NCBI GenBank assembly: GCA_014380825.1
Contig: JACMJD010000153.1
Location: 1 to 8,109, forward strand
DNA from: Phycisphaerae bacterium
Lineage (GTDB): Bacteria; Planctomycetota; Phycisphaerae; Tepidisphaerales; Tepidisphaeraceae
Direction: 5' to 3'
DNA length: 8,109 nt
This document shows, one piece after another, positions 1 to 7,064 of this stretch (position 1 is the stretch's first letter; each line of letters begins with the position of its first letter). The notes under the pieces are model-generated. The model saw nothing but the letters and a program-made list of their open reading frames with translations, made no database searches and was not told where the DNA came from. The position numbers were made by a program, and so were the translations under genes.

Positions 1-590
1 AGGTTCACCAGCTCAAAGCGTCCATCGGTGTTGCGGATGACGACCTGCTGCTGCGGCTCGCCCATCTCATTGAAAGTCAGGTACGCGAACACGACGCGAT
101 CGCGCGTAATGTGCGTTTGTTCGTCGTACTCCGGCTCAGAATTCTTGGGCGGATGTTTCGGTTTGCGACCGCCCGATTTCCGTTTCGCTTCAGTGCGAGA
201 CCACGCCTGCTGAAGCAGGCTCGCCACCGAGGGCCCATCCGAACGTGTGATCCATAGTTGCCCGGTGGTGTCGAGGTGAACCGGATCGTTGAAGACGAGT
301 CGCGCGGCGTCGCCGAGACTGCCGAGCGGGATTTCCAACGGCTGTGTCGTGGGAAAATTCGGATGCGCTACGCGGACGAGGTTCATGTAAGAAGCAGGCG
401 CGGCGGCAGGGTTGCCCATCGGAACGATCGGCGCGGTGGACGGTGCGGTTATCGGTGCGCTGACCGCCGGCGCCGCAGGCGGTGTGCGACGCACGTAGTA
501 GATCGTCGCGGCGATCGCTCCGATGACCACCAATGCGATGACCAGAATGCCGGTGCGTGCCGCGCCAGCACGATGTTGGAACTGACCCAT
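1..590 (-). CDS. single-pass membrane-anchored protein of unknown function (partial, C-terminus outside window)
   Basis: The minus strand is open from an ATG at 590 to the left edge, giving 196 codons without a stop. I do not recognise the family. Residues 1-12 are short and basic, and residues 13-33 form one hydrophobic helix (core ILVIALVVIGAIAA) followed by YYVRR, which looks like an uncleaved signal anchor with the rest outside the cytoplasm. Residues 37-66 are a Pro/Ala/Ser/Thr-rich linker. A folded-looking part follows (about 70-132), then a lysine/proline-rich stretch (135-150) and an acidic patch (EPEYDE), then a strand-rich segment near the edge. It starts 38 bp after the stop of the upstream PP2C phosphatase on the same strand, so the two probably share a transcript. 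An in-frame GTG at 596 has TAGGA (606-610) 9 nt upstream and may be the true start; it adds two residues. The reading frame is well supported and the function is unknown. Confidence 0.8.
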   Translation of the reverse strand, partial: MGQFQHRAGAARTGILVIALVVIGAIAATIYYVRRTPPAAPAVSAPITAPSTAPIVPMGNPAAAPASYMNLVRVAHPNFPTTQPLEIPLGSLGDAARLVFNDPVHLDTTGQLWITRSDGPSVASLLQQAWSRTEAKRKSGGRKPKHPPKNSEPEYDEQTHITRDRVVFAYLTFNEMGEPQQQVVIRNTDGRFELVN

Positions 591-605
591 CCCCACAGTC
601 TGAAA

Positions 606-610
606 TCCTA
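606..610 (-). promoter_or_regulatory. candidate ribosome binding site TAGGA for the membrane-protein gene
   Basis: On the minus strand TAGGA ends 9 nt before an in-frame GTG (596) and 15 nt before the ATG (590). The spacing favours GTG as the initiation codon. The ATG has only GTGGGG directly against it, too close for a normal Shine-Dalgarno pairing. Confidence 0.35.
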
Positions 611-628
611 CCAGAAACCCACCGGTGT

Positions 629-1678
629 TTAGCGGCGCCGCTCGCCTGGCGTGAACCGCGCGGACTTCCAACTCAGGTTAAACCGTTTCGAAACCAACCC
701 CAACAAATTCGCCGCATTCAAATCCGGCAACGCGATCGGCGGACCGCCCGGAAACAAGCCGCGAACCAGATTCGACACAACCTTCCGCGCCCCGATCATC
801 TGCTTTCGCATCGAAACCGTCTTCGCCGCCGCTCCGTTCGCGCGGAACAGCATCGCAGTGACATCGTCCGCGACCAGATTGTCCGGCTTCAGCCCCACCA
901 GCGCCGCCAGAAGATTCGGAATCAGCTTCGTCGTATCGGTCGCATCGAGCTGCTCGACGACCCTCAGCAGCCCTGCTTCGCCTAGCATTTCGCCATCCGC
1001 GCCGAACGATTCCATCAGCGAATCGCTGTAACACAACACCAGATCATCGCGCGAAAGCTCCACGCCGAACTGTTCGTAGTCGACGATCCCGTCGATCCCC
1101 AGGGGAATGTTTACGACTTGATCATCTGCCTGGTGATCCGCGCGGTCTTCCAGCAAGCGCCAGCGCTTCTCCGCCGAGTGATAAATCAGCGGCGCGGGAT
1201 GGCCGGCGTTGCAGAGCGTGAGGTAACTGGTCGGACCGAAGAATGTCATGACGATCGCCGTGGCGAACGTGCCGATCTTGCTCAGCTCGACGAATTCGCG
1301 ATTGAGCGAACGGACGAAGTGGGTCTGATCGAGCTGATTGACGTATCGCCGCATCAGATCGCGCAACGTGATGGCCGTGCTGCGCACTTTCTCGCCATGA
1401 CCTGAAACGTCCGCGACGAGCAATCGCGTGATGCGTCCGGTCGCGCAGGACGACAGGTAATACACGTCTCCGCCCGCGTCCGCCTGTTTGTAGGGCTTGC
1501 TATACACCCACAGGTCGAGCCCCGAGATCGACACATTCGCATCGACCTGCGCGTTCCCGCCCCAGACTTCCATGCACTGCATGACTTCCGGCTCGCCAGT
1601 TGCTTGGGTGATTACCGCGGCGGCATCGGTCGTCTCGAGGGTGGCATTGGCGGAATTCATTAGACGGTGATTAAGCAT
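629..1678 (-). CDS. SpoIIE/RsbU-type PP2C serine/threonine phosphatase
   Basis: This 349-residue protein has the metal-dependent phosphatase signatures of the SpoIIE/RsbU branch of PP2C in order: AGGD (68-71), ADVSGHG (89-95), NAGHPAP (157-163), a PLGID turn (192-196), YSDSL (217-221) and ADDVT (270-274). The metal-binding aspartates at 71, 90, 219 and 271/272 are all present, so it should be active with Mg2+/Mn2+. In this family the usual substrate is a phosphorylated anti-sigma-factor antagonist, which links it to partner-switching control of transcription. No PAS, GAF, HAMP or receiver domain precedes the catalytic core; the first 35 residues look disordered and then reach a CMEVWGGN segment I associate with planctomycete homologues. 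A basic tail of about 70 residues (280-349) follows the core. The ATG at 1678 gives the longest product; Met7 (ATG at 1660) is an alternative, and neither has a clear Shine-Dalgarno sequence. It probably leads an operon with the downstream membrane protein and is divergent from the rhomboid gene. Confidence 0.93.
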   Translation of the reverse strand: MLNHRLMNSANATLETTDAAAVITQATGEPEVMQCMEVWGGNAQVDANVSISGLDLWVYSKPYKQADAGGDVYYLSSCATGRITRLLVADVSGHGEKVRSTAITLRDLMRRYVNQLDQTHFVRSLNREFVELSKIGTFATAIVMTFFGPTSYLTLCNAGHPAPLIYHSAEKRWRLLEDRADHQADDQVVNIPLGIDGIVDYEQFGVELSRDDLVLCYSDSLMESFGADGEMLGEAGLLRVVEQLDATDTTKLIPNLLAALVGLKPDNLVADDVTAMLFRANGAAAKTVSMRKQMIGARKVVSNLVRGLFPGGPPIALPDLNAANLLGLVSKRFNLSWKSARFTPGERRR

Positions 1679-1714
1679 AGCACGCGCGGTTGTTTGGCGC
1701 TACACTCTCGCGCG
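1679..1714. promoter_or_regulatory. 36-bp divergent intergenic region, phosphatase/rhomboid
   Basis: These 36 bp separate two divergent start codons, so any promoters must overlap each other or lie inside the opposite gene. A TACACT hexamer (1701-1706) just before the rhomboid ATG could be a -10 element giving a nearly leaderless transcript, but I see no matching -35 element. Neither gene has a visible Shine-Dalgarno sequence here. The assignment rests on gene orientation and is weak at the motif level. Confidence 0.3.
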
Positions 1715-2479
1715 ATGGGTATTGCCGATCGAGATTACACGCGTGCGGATTACGAGCCTCGCCAGGCGCAGAACGCCATCGGCGCGCTGAACAAGTGGTC
1801 GGTCACCACGTGGCTGCTGGTCATCAACATCGCGGTATTCGTGCTGAACAACGTTCTCACGCAGCCGCGTGCGCTGGTCGACACTCGAACCGGCGAGGTC
1901 ATCAAGTACGTCCATCTCTGGGATATGTACGGCGCGTTCAACGTCGTCGACGGGATTTACCGCCTTCAGATCTGGCGGTTCATCACGTTTCAGTTCTTGC
2001 ACGCCAGCCTCACACACCTGCTGTTCAATATGTTCACGCTGTACATGTTCGGCACGCTGATCGAACAATACCTGGGGCGACGACGCTTCCTGGCGTTTTA
2101 CCTGCTGAGCGGGATCGGCGGCGGAGTGATGTACGTGATCCTGTGGTATCTCGGATTTTTCGGCGCGGCGGCGCAAACGGCGATCACCGATCTGGTCGGC
2201 GCGTCCGCGGGAATCTTCGGCGTGCTGGTTGCCGCGGCGGTCATCGCGCCCAACGCGACCGTGCTGATCTACGGTTCGATCCCGATGAAACTGAAAACGC
2301 TCGCGTACATCCTGCTGGGCGTGGCCGTATTTACGATCTTCGGCGGCGGAACCAACCGCGGCGGCGAAGCGGCGCACCTGGGCGGCGCGGTCGTCGGATT
2401 TTTCCTCATCCGCCGGCCGGAATTGCTCAACGTGTTTGAGATCGGCATCGCAAAACGCCCGCGCATTTACCGGCGATGA
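1715..2479 (+). CDS. rhomboid-family intramembrane serine protease
   Basis: This 254-residue polytopic membrane protein has the complete rhomboid signature. Rhomboids cleave transmembrane segments of substrates within the lipid bilayer using a Ser-His dyad. The nucleophile is Ser164 in GASAG (162-166) and the general base is His221 in AHLGG (220-224). The TM2 segment carries H96, H101 and N105, matching the oxyanion-side HxxxxHxxxN pattern of GlpG. Hydrophobic stretches lie near 30-47, 92-113, 122-146, 157-178, 190-210 and 218-233, fitting the six-helix bacterial core; the long loop before TM2 contains a WRF motif. The N-terminus (1-28) is polar. I chose the ATG at 1715 because the in-frame GTG at 1667 would overlap the divergent phosphatase start and add a non-conserved-looking leader. 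The gene ends tail to tail with the phosphoesterase gene. The natural substrate cannot be told from the neighbours. Confidence 0.95.
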   Translation: MGIADRDYTRADYEPRQAQNAIGALNKWSVTTWLLVINIAVFVLNNVLTQPRALVDTRTGEVIKYVHLWDMYGAFNVVDGIYRLQIWRFITFQFLHASLTHLLFNMFTLYMFGTLIEQYLGRRRFLAFYLLSGIGGGVMYVILWYLGFFGAAAQTAITDLVGASAGIFGVLVAAAVIAPNATVLIYGSIPMKLKTLAYILLGVAVFTIFGGGTNRGGEAAHLGGAVVGFFLIRRPELLNVFEIGIAKRPRIYRR

Positions 2480-3361
2480 TCACGCGAGTTCGATCACGCG
2501 ATACGTCTTCGTCCGATATCCGCTGCCGATGTTGATCGCGCGCACGTTCCCAATCATCGCCTCCACCTGGAAATGACTGTGGCCGCAGATGACGTCGCGG
2601 ACGTTGGGATATCGCCGCAACAATTCACCGACACGCCGGCTGCCCAGATACGCCCGCACAAAATCCCACTGGCTGCCGTGCTTGGGCGGCAGAAGCTCGT
2701 CGAACGGCACGTGATGAATCGCCGCCAGCAGGTGCGGCACGTCGTGGAGCGCATCGAGCTGCGATTGAAGATTCGCCAGCAACTCTTCGAGAAACGCTTT
2801 GTCGGATCGATGCAGCTTGACGAATTTTCCATCGTTCCATCGCGCGACGATTTCCATCGCATTTGGAGGCACATCGGATGAATCAATCAGCAGCGAATCA
2901 AATTGCGAAAGTCGCGCGGCCGCGCCCGGTGAAACTTTTTGCTCGTAGAATCGAAGTGGAATCCCAAGCTGCCGAATCGCGAACGAATAATCGTACCAAC
3001 CGACGCTGCCGACGATCGCGACACTGCGATCGGGCGCCACGAATGGATCATCTTCCAACCATCGCCAGCCCAGTGCGCGCACGCGTTGCGGCAGGATGTC
3101 ACGAAAAATTTCGTAACTGTCCGCCGAACGCGTCCACAATTCATGGTTGCCGGCGACGAAAATCTTTTCGCCGGCGAATCGAATACGCGAGAGACATTGT
3201 TCCAGCGAATCCCCATCCGCCACCGCGGTGTCACCGACCAGCAGCAATGCATCGATGTGAGATTGATCGCACAGGCGATTCATCTCATCGATCAGTTCAT
3301 CGGCCAGCGGTTTGGATCGATGATGGTTGTAGTGAAGATCTGCGGTGGCCAGCACGCGCAT
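2480..3361 (-). CDS. calcineurin-like metallophosphoesterase
   Basis: This 293-residue protein has the full set of metallophosphoesterase motifs: D8-x-H10 in TADLH, GD at 43-44 (LLVGDTA), GNHE at 71-74, a His pair at 216-217 in AIHHVPF, and GHSH at 260-263. These residues bind the two metal ions that hydrolyse phosphomono- or diester bonds. No signal peptide or membrane segment is visible, so it should be cytosolic. The middle (about 100-205) carries an insert between GNHE and the second histidine that includes GSVGWYDYS and probably shapes the pocket; the substrate is not recognisable. The ATG at 3361 is the first possible start and the motif begins eight residues later. No good Shine-Dalgarno sequence precedes it: a tandem 7-bp repeat lies there instead. 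Its stop codon touches the rhomboid stop. The family call is firm and the specific function open. Confidence 0.92.
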   Translation of the reverse strand: MRVLATADLHYNHHRSKPLADELIDEMNRLCDQSHIDALLLVGDTAVADGDSLEQCLSRIRFAGEKIFVAGNHELWTRSADSYEIFRDILPQRVRALGWRWLEDDPFVAPDRSVAIVGSVGWYDYSFAIRQLGIPLRFYEQKVSPGAAARLSQFDSLLIDSSDVPPNAMEIVARWNDGKFVKLHRSDKAFLEELLANLQSQLDALHDVPHLLAAIHHVPFDELLPPKHGSQWDFVRAYLGSRRVGELLRRYPNVRDVICGHSHFQVEAMIGNVRAINIGSGYRTKTYRVIELA

Positions 3362-3366
3362 ATTTC

Positions 3367-3394
3367 TGTTACTCGTTGCTCGTTACTTGTTACT
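3367..3394. repeat. four tandem copies of a 7-bp repeat (YGTTRCT)
   Basis: Four consecutive heptamers read TGTTACT, CGTTGCT, CGTTACT, TGTTACT, followed by a TC run. They begin 5 bp upstream of the phosphoesterase start codon, in the leader region of that gene on the minus strand (where they read AGTAACA/AGTAACG). The unit differs at only two positions between copies. Confidence 0.7.
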
Positions 3395-3458
3395 TCTCTC
3401 TCGATATAGATCATTGTCGCGATCGGCGATTGTAGACGAGGGACGGCGAGAGGAACCG
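3395..3458. promoter_or_regulatory. divergent promoter region, phosphoesterase/ABC exporter
   Basis: The only AT-rich island in this gap (3403-3416, GATATAGATCATTG) lies between the two divergent genes and could supply -10 elements on both strands: TATAGA at 3405-3410 on the plus strand and TATATC on the minus strand. A convincing -35 box at proper spacing is not visible on either side. This is inferred mainly from position and composition. Confidence 0.35.
3448..3454 (+). promoter_or_regulatory. ribosome binding site GAGAGGA of the ABC ATPase gene
   Basis: GAGAGGA ends 4 nt before the ATG at 3459. It fixes the start there, in preference to an in-frame upstream codon at 3345 that would begin inside the phosphoesterase gene. 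Confidence 0.7.
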
Positions 3459-4196
3459 ATGGCCCCGCTGGTTGTTGAAAACGTCAGCAAGCATTTTCGC
3501 CAAGGCGACCGCGATGTCGAAGCGCTCGGCGGCGTGAGCCTGCAAATCGAGCGTGGCAGATTCCTCGCGATCATGGGCGCCAGCGGCAGCGGGAAGAGCA
3601 CGCTGCTTCACCTAATGGCCGGCCTGACGAAAGCGGATACCGGGCGCGTCGTCGTGAGCGATCAGGATCTTGGCGCAATGAACGATCGCCAGCTCACGCT
3701 GTTTCGCCGACGCAACATCGGGCTGGTGTTCCAGGCGTTCAATCTCATCCCGACGCTCACCGCCGAAGAAAACGTGATGCTGCCGTTGATGCTCGAAGGC
3801 AAGAACGGGGAAGTCGCCGCCACGCGGGTGAACTCACTCATCGAACAACTGGGCCTGACGAACCGACGTACGCATCGCCCGGACGCGCTCAGCGGCGGCG
3901 AACAGCAGCGCGTCGCGATCGGCCGAGCGCTCGTGAGCGATCCGGCAGTAATTCTGGCCGACGAACCAACCGGCAATCTCGATTCCGCCAGCAGCAAGAG
4001 CGTGTGCGAGTTACTGCGCGATTTATGTCGAAGCGACGGACGGACGATCGTGATGGTCACGCACGAACCAACGGTGGCCGCATACGCGCAAGAAGTCGCC
4101 GTGCTGAAGGACGGAAAACTGGTCGATCGGTTCTCCACTCTCGGGCTGAGCGATTCGCACCAGTTAGCGCTGAGATATCAAGACGCGTTGGGGTGA
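3459..4196 (+). CDS. ABC transporter ATP-binding protein, MacB/LolD-type
   Basis: This 245-residue cytoplasmic ATPase energises the permease encoded next. All nucleotide-binding motifs are intact: Walker A GASGSGKST (40-48), Q-loop Q92 in VFQAFNLIP, signature LSGGEQQ (144-150), Walker B VILADE (164-169) with catalytic E169, D-loop NLD (173-175) and H-loop H202. The FQxFNLIPxLTAxENV and DEPTGNLD wording is typical of the LolD/MacB/FtsE subgroup, which pairs with FtsX-fold permeases and often handles lipoproteins, lipids, peptides or macrolides rather than small hydrophilic solutes. The start at 3459 is chosen because a strong Shine-Dalgarno precedes it and family homology begins within five residues. 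The last 20 residues after the core form a short variable tail. It is co-directional with the permease and separated from it by a repeat-filled 152-bp gap, so co-transcription is likely. Confidence 0.96.
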   Translation: MAPLVVENVSKHFRQGDRDVEALGGVSLQIERGRFLAIMGASGSGKSTLLHLMAGLTKADTGRVVVSDQDLGAMNDRQLTLFRRRNIGLVFQAFNLIPTLTAEENVMLPLMLEGKNGEVAATRVNSLIEQLGLTNRRTHRPDALSGGEQQRVAIGRALVSDPAVILADEPTGNLDSASSKSVCELLRDLCRSDGRTIVMVTHEPTVAAYAQEVAVLKDGKLVDRFSTLGLSDSHQLALRYQDALG

Positions 4197-4207
4197 CGAA
4201 TCCGGTC

Positions 4208-4338
4208 CCCTCGCCCCGTACGCGGGGAGAGGACTAGGGTGAGGGGTTTGCGCGTGACTCGCGTCGTCGCGCAGCGAAGAGTCTTCGCTCCGCGAAGACC
4301 CCCTCACCCCCACCCTCTCCCCGAGTACGGGGCGAGGG
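4208..4338. repeat. REPIN-like inverted pair of REP-type palindromes
   Basis: Two 39-bp units face each other: 4208-4246 and 4300-4338. The reverse complement of the right unit matches the left at 34 of 39 positions, with most differences in one 4-bp block. Each unit itself folds: CCTC, a mismatch, CCCCG, a TAC(G/T) loop, CGGGG, a mismatch, GAGG. The 53-bp spacer contains further short inverted repeats. The whole is a doublet of REP hairpins as described for REPINs. It lies between two genes of one operon. I see no flanking target-site duplication. In RNA the two units could pair with each other into a long stem, or fold separately into two hairpins. Confidence 0.85.
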
Positions 4339-4340
4339 AG
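4334..4340 (+). promoter_or_regulatory. ribosome binding site GAGGGAG of the permease gene, supplied by the repeat
   Basis: GAGGGAG ends 8 nt before the ATG at 4349, good spacing for a Shine-Dalgarno. Its first five bases are the last five of the right REP unit, so the repeat overlaps the translation signal. It supports ATG 4349 over the in-frame GTG at 4340, which would overlap the binding site itself. Confidence 0.65.
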
Positions 4341-4348
4341 TGAATGCA

Positions 4349-7006
4349 ATGCTCTTACGCAAACTCGCCATCTCCAACTTCGCCGTCCGCAAGGCGCGCG
4401 TTGTTCTCACGATCGCCGCCATCGCGATGTCGGTGAGTCTCGTCGTCGCGGTGACCACCGGTTACGCATCGGTTGAAGCCGCGGCCCGAAAATTCCTCGG
4501 CCAGTATCTTGGTGCGTGGGACGCGCAGATCACTCGGCCGACCGATCCGAAGCCCGGTGTCGACGTGGCGTGGATCGATCAGCTCCGCGCTGATCCGGCC
4601 GTGCGTCGCGCGGTGGGTCGACTTGAGTCGGATATCGCGATGCTGAACAAAGATGGCAAGCCGGCCGAGGGTGGTCGGCACGCCAGCGTGTTCGGGATCG
4701 ATCGGTCCAGCGACGACAGCACCGATCGGCTGAAGCTCAACGCAGGACGCTGGTTCACGGCCGATGAACTGAATGGCGTCGTGATCGACGAGGGCACGCA
4801 GCGAAACACACAAGTAAAAGTCGGCGACACGCTTCTTCTGCCGGGCACGAACGAGAAACTGCCGCTGAAAGTGACGGGCATCATTCACAAGCCCGGCATC
4901 CTCGTGGGCTACATCAACTCGATGTATCTGCCGCTGCCAACGCTGCAAAAGTTCCTGTTCGACGGGCGGACCGACCGCGTCAGCAAGATCCAGATCGAGT
5001 TCAATGAAAACATCAATGCCGAAGCGTTCATGCAACGCTGGCAGACAAAGCTCCAGCAGGCCGATCCCCTTCTGAAATTGCGACTCACGCGCGAGCGGCG
5101 CGACCAACTCGATCAAAACCTGATGGCCGTCCACGTACTCAGCTATCTCGGCGGCACGGTGTCGATGCTGGCGGCGACGTTCATCGTGTTCTCCACTGTC
5201 TCGATGGGTGTGACTGAACGGCAGCGATCGCTGGCGATGTTGCGCGCGGTCGGGTTGCTGCGCAGTCAGCTCGTCAAGCTGGTGCTGATGGAGGGCGCGT
5301 TGCTCGGTTTGCTTGGCGCGCTGGTTGGCGTGCCGATCGGATTGTTCTGGGTACACGTGCTGGCGTGGAAATTCGCGGATCTGTTCAGTGCCGGCGTCGT
5401 TGCAAGTTTCGGCGGGATCGCGTTCGCATCACTGGGATCGATCGGTGCCGCGATCATCGCGAGCATTCTTCCCGCCATCAGCGCGGCGCGGGTCGATCCG
5501 CTGGAAGCGATGTCGCCGCTTGCGAATGCCGGGGTGAAAACGATGCGCCCGCCGATCGCGCTCACGCTTGTCGGGCTGTTGTTGATCTCAATAGACCCGG
5601 CGATCGCGTTCCTCGGCGTGCCGGCGGTGCCGGGACCGGTCGAGCGGTCGGTGCGATTTTATTCGCACTTCGTGATCGGCCTTCCCGCGCTCATGATCGG
5701 ATTCTTCCTGCTCGCCCCGCTGTTCGTCTGGCTGGTTGATCGCCTGTTCTCACGTTTCGCCGCAATGTTATTCGGCGTGCGATACGCGCTGCTGCGTCAG
5801 CAACTCAGCGGCGGCCTATGGCGCGCGGCAGGCACGTGCGCGGCGCTGATGGTGGGCTTATCGGTGCTGATCGTCATGCAGACGCAGGGCCACAGCGCGC
5901 TGTCGAGCTGGGAGCTGCCGGACCGATTTCCCGATGTGTTCGTCTATACGACCAGCCGCGCCGGACTGGATCCGGCGGCGCAGGAGAAAATCCGCAACAC
6001 GTCGGGAATCAAGAAAGACGAGACGATGCCGATCGCGATGCTCTCGCCCGAATTCGGCGGCGGGCTCGTCGGACTGGCCGGTGCCGCGTTCATGCCGAAC
6101 GCGACGATGTATTTCGGAATCGATCCGGACAAAGCGTTCGACATGATGCACCTGGATTTCCGTCAAGGCGATCCAAAATCCGCGGCCGCGATGTTGAAGA
6201 AAGGCAATCACCTCGTCATCACGGAAGAGTTCCACAAACTCAAAGGCCTGAACGTCGGCGACAAGCTTTCGCTCGTGAGCCTGAAGCGTGGCGGGACGAT
6301 CGACTTCACCGTCGCCGGCGTCGTCTGGTCGCCCGGGCTCGATGTGATGGCGACGACATTCGACCTCGGCAAACAGTTCGACCAGCGCACGGCCGCGAGC
6401 GTGTTCGGCACGCTGGAGGACGCCGACAAACTCTTCGACGTGCGAACCGTCTACCTGATCGCCGCGAACCTCGAACTGTCTGTGCCGAAAGCGGAGTTGA
6501 TCAAAAAACTCCAGCAAGATCTGGGCGACATGGGCCTGAGCGTCGCCGACGTGCGGCAGCTTAAGCACGATATCGTGGCCGCGTTCTCGCGACTGCTCCT
6601 GATCGCCAGCACGATCGCCTGGGCTGCCATGGCCGTCGCGAGCCTGGGCGTGACGAACACGATCATGGCATCGGTGCGATCGCGCCGCTGGCAATTCGGA
6701 ATCCTCCGCAGCATCGGGGTAACGCGCGGCATGCTCACGCGACTCGTCATCGCCGAAGCCGTGATGCTCGGCTTCGTCAGCGTCGCGCTCGGCTTCGCGG
6801 CGGGGATGCTGATGTCGGTCGATGCACACCGCCTCTGGGCGATCGTCCTCGGCTACGCGCCGAAGTTCGCAGTCCCGTGGTGGATCATTGGAATCGGCGC
6901 AGGCGCCGTGATGCTCGTCGCGATCGTGGCAAGTATCGGACCGGCGCTGAGCGTCGCGCGAGAGGAACCGTTGTCGCTGCTGCAAGCCGGACGTGCTGCT
7001 GCGTGA
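4349..7006 (+). CDS. ABC transporter permease, double FtsX-domain (MacB/LolC/E-like)
   Basis: This 885-residue inner-membrane protein is the permease partner of the preceding ATPase. TM1 (17-37) is followed by a large extracytoplasmic MacB_PCD-like domain (about 40-255), then an FtsX domain with three helices (262-285, 312-337, 353-378). Three further helices (402-424, 440-463, 492-512) lead into a second extracytoplasmic domain (about 513-742) and a second FtsX domain (746-770, 795-822, 843-866), ten helices in all. Both cytoplasmic coupling segments are clear: RQRSLAMLRAVG (291-302) and RRWQFGILRSIG (779-790). After each FtsX domain comes the usual exit motif: ARVDPLEAM and AREEPLSLL. Because both halves are in one chain, it resembles a fused permease pair and may act with an ATPase dimer without a second permease. 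No periplasmic adaptor or outer-membrane gene is in view, so the substrate is unknown. The ATG start is set by the GAGGGAG site. Confidence 0.95.
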   Translation: MLLRKLAISNFAVRKARVVLTIAAIAMSVSLVVAVTTGYASVEAAARKFLGQYLGAWDAQITRPTDPKPGVDVAWIDQLRADPAVRRAVGRLESDIAMLNKDGKPAEGGRHASVFGIDRSSDDSTDRLKLNAGRWFTADELNGVVIDEGTQRNTQVKVGDTLLLPGTNEKLPLKVTGIIHKPGILVGYINSMYLPLPTLQKFLFDGRTDRVSKIQIEFNENINAEAFMQRWQTKLQQADPLLKLRLTRERRDQLDQNLMAVHVLSYLGGTVSMLAATFIVFSTVSMGVTERQRSLAMLRAVGLLRSQLVKLVLMEGALLGLLGALVGVPIGLFWVHVLAWKFADLFSAGVVASFGGIAFASLGSIGAAIIASILPAISAARVDPLEAMSPLANAGVKTMRPPIALTLVGLLLISIDPAIAFLGVPAVPGPVERSVRFYSHFVIGLPALMIGFFLLAPLFVWLVDRLFSRFAAMLFGVRYALLRQQLSGGLWRAAGTCAALMVGLSVLIVMQTQGHSALSSWELPDRFPDVFVYTTSRAGLDPAAQEKIRNTSGIKKDETMPIAMLSPEFGGGLVGLAGAAFMPNATMYFGIDPDKAFDMMHLDFRQGDPKSAAAMLKKGNHLVITEEFHKLKGLNVGDKLSLVSLKRGGTIDFTVAGVVWSPGLDVMATTFDLGKQFDQRTAASVFGTLEDADKLFDVRTVYLIAANLELSVPKAELIKKLQQDLGDMGLSVADVRQLKHDIVAAFSRLLLIASTIAWAAMAVASLGVTNTIMASVRSRRWQFGILRSIGVTRGMLTRLVIAEAVMLGFVSVALGFAAGMLMSVDAHRLWAIVLGYAPKFAVPWWIIGIGAGAVMLVAIVASIGPALSVAREEPLSLLQAGRAAA

Positions 7007-7027
7007 TGCGTCTTTGTCGGTAGAAAG

Positions 7028-7047
7028 CCCACGACTTTAGTCGTGGG
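7028..7047. repeat. left REP hairpin
   Basis: CCCACGACT, a TT centre and AGTCGTGGG form a 9-bp stem. On its 5' side lies GTAGAAAG (7020-7027); a GTAG tetranucleotide beside the hairpin is the classic recognition mark of REPs bound by RAYTs in enterobacteria, so its presence here is suggestive. The hairpin starts 21 bp after the permease stop codon and could also stabilise the 3' end of that mRNA; there is no following T-run, so it is not a standard terminator. Confidence 0.8.
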
Positions 7048-7064
7048 TCCGCAGTCGATGCGAT

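Noticed and set aside
28..632. Plus-strand open frames in the first 630 bases
   Set aside because: They are short, Arg/Cys-rich and without motifs. The minus-strand frame gives a coherent anchored protein that is open to the edge and properly spaced behind the phosphatase gene.
631..642. Perfect palindrome AGCGGCGCCGCT at the phosphatase stop codon
   Set aside because: It is short, lies mostly in coding sequence (arginine codons and the stop) and has no T-run, so I do not call it a terminator or operator.
1700..2377. Long open frames on both strands overlapping the rhomboid gene
   Set aside because: Neither shows motifs; the rhomboid frame has the full Ser-His dyad and membrane helices.
4355..5356. 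A 333-codon minus-strand open frame within the permease gene
   Set aside because: It is low-complexity (His/Gln/Arg-rich) and antisense to the first half of the permease, with no motif.
5858..6985. A 375-codon minus-strand open frame within the permease gene
   Set aside because: The product is dominated by Arg, Asp, His and Glu with no domain pattern, as expected from reading the complement of membrane-protein codons; the plus-strand permease is certain.
7028..7047. Left REP hairpin as an intrinsic terminator of the ABC operon
   Set aside because: The stem is strong but is followed by GTCCGCAG, not a T-run; it may stabilise the RNA 3' end but lacks the terminator signature.
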